Shown here in pieces: positions 5,763 through 9,490 of a stretch of 9,490 bases of DNA; the stretch's first letter is position 1, and each line of letters starts with the position of its first letter. The stretch is from contig CAZPUJ010000150.1 in the NCBI GenBank assembly GCA_964589725.1, positions 1 through 9,490 of the forward strand, given 5' to 3'. Made by a program: the position numbers and the translations under genes. The stretch is from CAYSHJ01 sp964589725. Lineage in GTDB: Bacteria; Planctomycetota; Planctomycetia; Planctomycetales; Planctomycetaceae. Below the pieces are notes generated by a model. That model did no database searches, was not told where the DNA came from, and saw only the letters and a list, made by a program, of their open reading frames with translations.

Positions 5763-7997
5763 TCACAATTTGAAATGGAACGTCATCTTGATGTACCGCC
5801 AGATCCACTGCCAGGTGGAGCGGTGTGTGACCGAGAAGCGAGCTGTGCCGCGCATGCCGGTACGGAGCAACGGTACGTCTTGGTTGAGAACAACGGTCGT
5901 CTGATACGCGGGCTTGGTGAGTTTTTCGCGGCCTTGGTCATCGGTCGTGGTGGGGACTTGGCCGCCGAGCTTGTTGGACAACAACTGCGGCACGTACTTC
6001 AAGTCCTCGTCCGAAATTTTTTCGACCTTGCCAACATACGTCTTGTCTGGCAAGTGGTCGTACTTCAGTTCCACCTCTTTGCCGACGTGGATGTCGTTGC
6101 GGTCGGACTGATCGACGAGCAACGTCGCCTGGAACTCTTCATCCGGGGCAACGCTCAGCACGTGCGATCGTTCTTCGAGGAAGCTGTCGAGATTTCGAGT
6201 TTGCAGCGGCGTGCCGTGCCAGGCGGTGAGCTGCACACGAGTCTCGTCGGCCTTTGGTTCCGGATTGGCTTGCGGCGCGACGACCACTCCGTCGCAGGGA
6301 GCCTCGATCCGCAATTGAGCCAATTGTTCTTCGTAGTCGGCGATCTGTTCCTGGATCGTGTGCAGCTTCTCCTTGGCGATTTCCCGTTCGGCCAGCGAGT
6401 TGCTGGCGGTATATACGTCGATCTCAATTTCCACCACGCGCCGCTGGATTTTCATCTTCAGCAGTTCGTCTTCCTTTTCGGGATTTGCCAAACCCAACAG
6501 CAAATCGCCTTGCTTCACGGGTTGGCTTTCCTGCACAAGCTGTTCGCGCAAGAAGCCGGGCGTGGTCGTGTAAACGTGCCGCACATCATGCGGCTCGACG
6601 ATGAACGTCGCCTCGACATGCCAGGGAAGCTCAATTGCCAAGCCTCCGACGACCACACCGGTCAAGACCGTGAGCGTGGCGATGATTTTTGGACGGCTCA
6701 TGGGTTCGATCCTCGGAGCAGTGATAATTTGATACAGGTTGAAAAACATCGAATAAATCAGGCCGGAAAACGAGAACACGGCCATCATGATGCCGATACT
6801 TTGCAGCTTGTACGGCTTCAGCACCGTGTAGAAGAACGTCAAGATCGCCACCAGTACGAAGCAGCGATAAATGTTGGCCGCGACCGCGAAAATGACGAAC
6901 CAGAACTTGCCCGTTTCCGGCATGAACGGGTCCGGCCGTGACTCGATCCCCAGGCAGTACCAGGCGAACGACTCGCGCATCAGCTTGTCGGCCTTGGGAC
7001 GCAGGTTGGGGATCTCTAAAAAGTCGGCCAGCATGAAGTAGCCGTCGAATCGCATCAGCGGATTGGCGTTGAAAATGACCGTAGTGATGGTGGTCACGAA
7101 GAAAATGTTCAAGCACAAATGGTGCATCAGCCCCGTCTCGGTGGACGCCCAGAGATAAATGGCGATCCCCGAAATGATGACTTCGATGTACATGCCGGCG
7201 GCGCCGATCATGATCCGCTTCCATTTGTTCTTCAGCACCCAACTGTCCGAGACGTCGCAATACAGACAAGGGCTGAAGCACAACAACATCACGCCCATTT
7301 CGTGACATTCGCCGCCGTAGACTTTGCAGCTCAGGCCGTGGCCGAACTCATGTAAAATCTTGCAAGCCGCCAGCGTCACCCACAGATAAACCAGGTTTGG
7401 CCAACCGAAGAATTGTTGGAACTCCGGAATCTGACTGGTGAAGTCTTTGAAGCGAATCCCCAACACGACCCACGACGACGCTGCAAACAACATCATCAGA
7501 ATGATGCCCGACGGGTAAAACAACCAACCGAACAGCGGCTTCAGGAACTTCAGCGTGCGCTCGGGATCCCAACCGGGCAGCCGCAGGTACAGCAGGCTGC
7601 GGAGTGTTTGCCAGACCTTCTTTCGGAAATTCTCGTTCTTCTGCTTGATCAGCGCCGCTCCCTGCCCCATGCGGTTGCTGTAGACCAGCCCCTTTTGATG
7701 CAGGTCGGTGATCAAGTGCTGAATGTCACTAAGCTGCAACCGCACAGTTGGCAGCTTGCGGAGCAGGTCGTCCCGAATTTCTTCGAGACTTCGCTTGCCG
7801 TTCAGCAGGAACAACACTTCGTACTGCTCGGTCTGAAGTCGGTAGTACCGCAGGCCAACCGGCTCTTTAATGACCCAGTACGCGACCCCTTGATACTCGA
7901 TCCGCTCGATCCGCAAATCCGGACGAGCCTCTAACGGTATCGGTCGTCGGTTGGACGGAGTCAGCGCCGACTGGCTAGGAACACCGGCGATCGACAT
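5763..7997 (-). CDS. PqqD-like / M50 metallopeptidase / HlyD-like fusion protein
   Basis: The 744-residue protein joins three parts. Residues about 20-108 resemble a PqqD-type winged-helix domain. Residues about 155-460 form a polytopic core with membrane segments near 162-181, 201-217, 262-284, 293-312, 365-390, 400-422 and 437-457. The core has the M50 zinc motif HEFGH (216-220) and the distal NANPLMRFDGY (310-320, ligand D318), so the active site looks intact. Between them lies a Cys cluster (C231, C240, C244, C247). Residues 460-744 form a periplasmic HlyD-like arm: half-lipoyl pieces (476-505, and 562-575 with LRIEAPCDGVVVAP) around a coiled coil (505-560), then a beta-barrel region. M50 enzymes cut substrates in or near the membrane and HlyD arms contact export channels, so a processing or export role is inferred. 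It follows an adaptor gene after 151 bases. The start has only GGGACG eight bases upstream. Confidence 0.9.
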   Translation of the reverse strand: MSIAGVPSQSALTPSNRRPIPLEARPDLRIERIEYQGVAYWVIKEPVGLRYYRLQTEQYEVLFLLNGKRSLEEIRDDLLRKLPTVRLQLSDIQHLITDLHQKGLVYSNRMGQGAALIKQKNENFRKKVWQTLRSLLYLRLPGWDPERTLKFLKPLFGWLFYPSGIILMMLFAASSWVVLGIRFKDFTSQIPEFQQFFGWPNLVYLWVTLAACKILHEFGHGLSCKVYGGECHEMGVMLLCFSPCLYCDVSDSWVLKNKWKRIMIGAAGMYIEVIISGIAIYLWASTETGLMHHLCLNIFFVTTITTVIFNANPLMRFDGYFMLADFLEIPNLRPKADKLMRESFAWYCLGIESRPDPFMPETGKFWFVIFAVAANIYRCFVLVAILTFFYTVLKPYKLQSIGIMMAVFSFSGLIYSMFFNLYQIITAPRIEPMSRPKIIATLTVLTGVVVGGLAIELPWHVEATFIVEPHDVRHVYTTTPGFLREQLVQESQPVKQGDLLLGLANPEKEDELLKMKIQRRVVEIEIDVYTASNSLAEREIAKEKLHTIQEQIADYEEQLAQLRIEAPCDGVVVAPQANPEPKADETRVQLTAWHGTPLQTRNLDSFLEERSHVLSVAPDEEFQATLLVDQSDRNDIHVGKEVELKYDHLPDKTYVGKVEKISDEDLKYVPQLLSNKLGGQVPTTTDDQGREKLTKPAYQTTVVLNQDVPLLRTGMRGTARFSVTHRSTWQWIWRYIKMTFHFKL

Positions 7998-8043
7998 GGA
8001 TGGAACGTCCCAGAGATTTCAGACTGAAGAGTATCGCAAATAA

Positions 8044-8150
8044 CGAATCACGAATGAATGACCAAAGCCGAAGTCCGAATGTCGAATGCAGGCGCCGAAT
8101 TCGGTGATTCGTCATGCGGATTCCTTTCGTCATTGGGTACTTCGTCATTC
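8044..8150. repeat. Degenerate CGAAT-type repeat tract in both orientations
   Basis: CGAAT occurs at 8044, 8051, 8076, 8083 and 8096. The inverse ATTCG follows at 8107, with TTCGTCATT at 8127 and TTCGTCATTC at 8141. The midpoint is a perfect CCGAATTCGG palindrome (8095-8104). The tract fills most of the 151-base gap between the adaptor and M50 genes and reaches the last bases of the adaptor gene. I recall similar GAATGACGAA-type strings between genes in many planctomycetes. It may form a long imperfect stem in RNA and could separate expression of the two genes. Confidence 0.7.
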
Positions 8151-9165
8151 ACTTACTGCCGCCGGTCTGTTTGATGTCATTCCTGATCGGCTTCGCGCCA
8201 TTTGCTTTTGCAGCGCCGCGCGGGCCATGCAGGATTTTCATTTTGGTGTACATGCCTTCTTTCAGTCCTTCTTCGCTGGGATTCTGCACCTCGGCCCACA
8301 CGCGAGCACCATACGTCACCGGACTGACTTGTGGGTCGATGAACACCACTTTCCCTTCGAAGGTTTTTTTCTCGATGGGGAGGTCTCGATTGGGAATGTC
8401 GACCTGCACCTGGACGGCGTCACCAGGTTTGACGTTGTCGGCGTCCTCGATCGGCAGATAGCCCTCGACCTTCACGCGGCGAATGCTGACCAGTTCCAGA
8501 ATCGGATCGCCTTGCCGCACCGCCTCTCCCTCGCGTTTCAGGATGCGTCGGACTTTGCCGTCGAAGGGAGCCTCGACCTTGAACGATTTCAGTTCTTCTT
8601 CCGCCTTCGCCACCTCCAGCTTGAGAACCGCGAAATCGTGTTCGGCATTCTCGGCCTGCAAGAGGGCTTTCTCCCAGTTCAATTTGGCCTTCTCGACGTC
8701 GATGGCCGGGAACGCTCCGAGGACTTTGCGGTTCGCCTCCACCATCTTTTCGTGTTCCAATTCCGCGACGACGGCGGCGGCCTTGGCATAGCGGATTTGC
8801 ACGTCGTTCTCCGCTTTCTTCTTGGCGACATTCAACATCGCCACGGCGACCTCGTCTTTGAGTAGGACGATTTGCTGGTTCTTACGAACGGAATCGCCTT
8901 CTTCCGGTTTGACGGAGGCGATTACGCCCGGTCGATCGGGGGCCAGCGTCACGCTGTCGATCAGCTTCACTTGGCACTTGGAGAGTGTCAGCCAGCCATT
9001 CTCCTGAACGGGCTGATCTTCCAACTCGACGCGATCAATGTCCCTCGCGGTACGGGGGGGAGTTTGGTTTTGCCACGCCCAAGCCAAGCTGCCTGCGAGG
9101 CAAATCAAACTGGCGGTCATCGCGGCCACCGCCAGACACGACGATTTCGAGGGAAACGACCGCAT
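8149..9165 (-). CDS. HlyD-family periplasmic adaptor protein
   Basis: The 338-residue protein has an N-terminal signal peptide (hydrophobic 11-30, probable cleavage after the AWA at 28-30), a first half-lipoyl segment (about 68-103, PGVIASVKPEEGDSV), a coiled-coil hairpin (about 106-193), a second half-lipoyl segment (196-226, VEAPFDGKVRRI), and a beta-barrel region (about 230-312). This is the build of adaptors that link inner-membrane transporters to outer-membrane channels. There is no persistent N-terminal anchor, and the LIC triplet is not a good lipobox, so it is probably soluble in the periplasm. ATG at 9165 is preferred over a start ten codons earlier because AAGGAG lies six bases before it and the signal peptide begins there. 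No transporter gene is next to it; the downstream gene is the M50 fusion, which carries its own HlyD-like arm. Confidence 0.92.
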   Translation of the reverse strand: MRSFPSKSSCLAVAAMTASLICLAGSLAWAWQNQTPPRTARDIDRVELEDQPVQENGWLTLSKCQVKLIDSVTLAPDRPGVIASVKPEEGDSVRKNQQIVLLKDEVAVAMLNVAKKKAENDVQIRYAKAAAVVAELEHEKMVEANRKVLGAFPAIDVEKAKLNWEKALLQAENAEHDFAVLKLEVAKAEEELKSFKVEAPFDGKVRRILKREGEAVRQGDPILELVSIRRVKVEGYLPIEDADNVKPGDAVQVQVDIPNRDLPIEKKTFEGKVVFIDPQVSPVTYGARVWAEVQNPSEEGLKEGMYTKMKILHGPRGAAKANGAKPIRNDIKQTGGSK

Positions 9166-9171
9166 GACAAG

Positions 9172-9177
9172 CTCCTT
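9172..9177 (-). promoter_or_regulatory. Ribosome binding site deciding the adaptor start
   Basis: AAGGAG on the minus strand lies six bases before ATG at 9163-9165. It favours this start over the one ten codons upstream. Confidence 0.65.
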
Positions 9178-9304
9178 GAGACTCGGCTGAGTCACTGTGT
9201 CGAGAGGTTCATCTGGAGACGCACAACTTGGGCAGTCTAACTTTGACGGCCATTCGTGGGAACGCGAGGTTTTGCTCGGTTTTTGCTGTCCCGGGCGACC
9301 CGCC

Positions 9305-9490
9305 TCACGTCAGAATGCCCCGCACCAGTTCGCCATGCACGTTCGTCAAACGGCGTTGGATGCCGTTGTGATAGAACGTCAACCGTTGGTGATCGATCCC
9401 CAACAAGTGCAGCACCGTCGCGTGGAAGTCGTGCCACGAGACGCGGTCCTCGACCGCCTTCCAGCCGACGTCGTCGGTCGAGCCAAACGC
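9305..9490 (-). CDS. DUF1501-family protein, C-terminal end (partial)
   Basis: The last 61 codons and a TGA stop are present; the rest lies beyond the right edge. The visible protein begins AFGSTDDVGWKAVEDRVS, continues WHDFHATVLHLLGIDHQRLT and ends VHGELVRGILT. The blocks DFHATVLHLLGIDH, RLTFYHNG and RLTNVHGE are the closing signature of DUF1501 proteins, sulfatase-like secreted proteins of unknown function that are abundant in Planctomycetes. Their genes often sit beside DUF1549/DUF1553 cytochrome-like genes, which would lie outside this window. The stop is 139 bases before the adaptor start at 9165, and this gap shows no convincing terminator. It is therefore unclear whether the genes share a transcript. 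Confidence 0.87.
   Translation of the reverse strand, partial: AFGSTDDVGWKAVEDRVSWHDFHATVLHLLGIDHQRLTFYHNGIQRRLTNVHGELVRGILT

Noticed and set aside
4924..5808. Longer, 294-residue version of the ompH-like protein
   Set aside because: The extra 63 residues translate an intergenic palindrome (VPKQSLGTR) and place the signal peptide in the middle of the protein. The GTG at 5619 has a good ribosome site.
4828..5904. 358-codon open frame on the plus strand
   Set aside because: It lies opposite lpxC's start, the whole ompH-like gene and the palindrome. The minus-strand reading has a signal peptide, family motifs and a ribosome site; this one has no recognisable domain and crosses an intergenic repeat.
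5775..6941. 388-codon open frame on the plus strand
   Set aside because: It is antisense to the HlyD-like half of the M50 fusion. Its protein is rich in His, Arg and Gln with no domain, as expected from the reverse of a GC-rich gene.
8044..8150. CRISPR array
   Set aside because: The repeats are short, degenerate and in both orientations, without uniform spacers, and no cas gene is visible.
8086..8865. 259-codon open frame on the plus strand
   Set aside because: It is antisense to the HlyD adaptor and starts in the repeat tract. The Phe/His/Asp-rich product has no family features.
9290..9304. Possible terminator after the DUF1501 gene
   Set aside because: Only a CGGG/CCCG stem of four pairs is present and no T run follows.

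Overview
The window looks like chromosomal DNA from a planctomycete. GC content is moderately high (about 57-58% by eye). The right edge carries the C-terminal end of a DUF1501 protein, a family strongly expanded in Planctomycetes. There is a PqqD-like/M50-peptidase/HlyD fusion protein of a type I associate with this phylum, a DksA/TraR-type zinc-finger gene next to lspA, and intergenic repeats of a kind I recall from planctomycete genomes. The phylum call is an inference from gene content; there is no rRNA or other marker here. All supported genes lie on the minus strand, so transcription runs from high to low coordinates.

Layout in the direction of transcription: (1) 9490-9305, the end of a DUF1501 protein cut by the window edge. 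(2) 9165-8149, a secreted HlyD-type adaptor. (3) 8148-7998, an intergenic tract of degenerate CGAAT-type repeats in both orientations. (4) 7997-5763, a 744-residue membrane protein joining a PqqD-like domain, an M50 (site-2-protease-like) core and a periplasmic HlyD-like arm. (5) 5751-5723, a perfect 13-bp-stem palindrome. (6) 5619-3064, an outer-membrane biogenesis run: ompH/skp-like chaperone, lpxC and lpxA. (7) 3067-1997, a Gfo/Idh/MocA oxidoreductase overlapping lpxA by 4 bases. (8) 1996-1715, an intergenic region with a good sigma70-like promoter carrying two dyads. (9) 1714-659, a DksA/TraR-like zinc-finger protein and lspA. (10) 658-1, a stretch with no convincing gene, holding one weak small open frame with a promoter-like sequence and two hairpins.

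Most of the window serves the cell envelope: LpxA and LpxC are early lipid A enzymes, OmpH/Skp escorts outer-membrane proteins, LspA matures lipoproteins, and the HlyD/M50 pair has the architecture of an envelope proteolysis or export module. The two most interesting leads are that fusion protein with its neighbouring adaptor, for which no substrate or transporter is visible here, and the oxidoreductase coupled to lpxA. The latter recalls GnnA, the UDP-GlcNAc 3-dehydrogenase that supplies 3-amino sugar for amide-linked lipid A.
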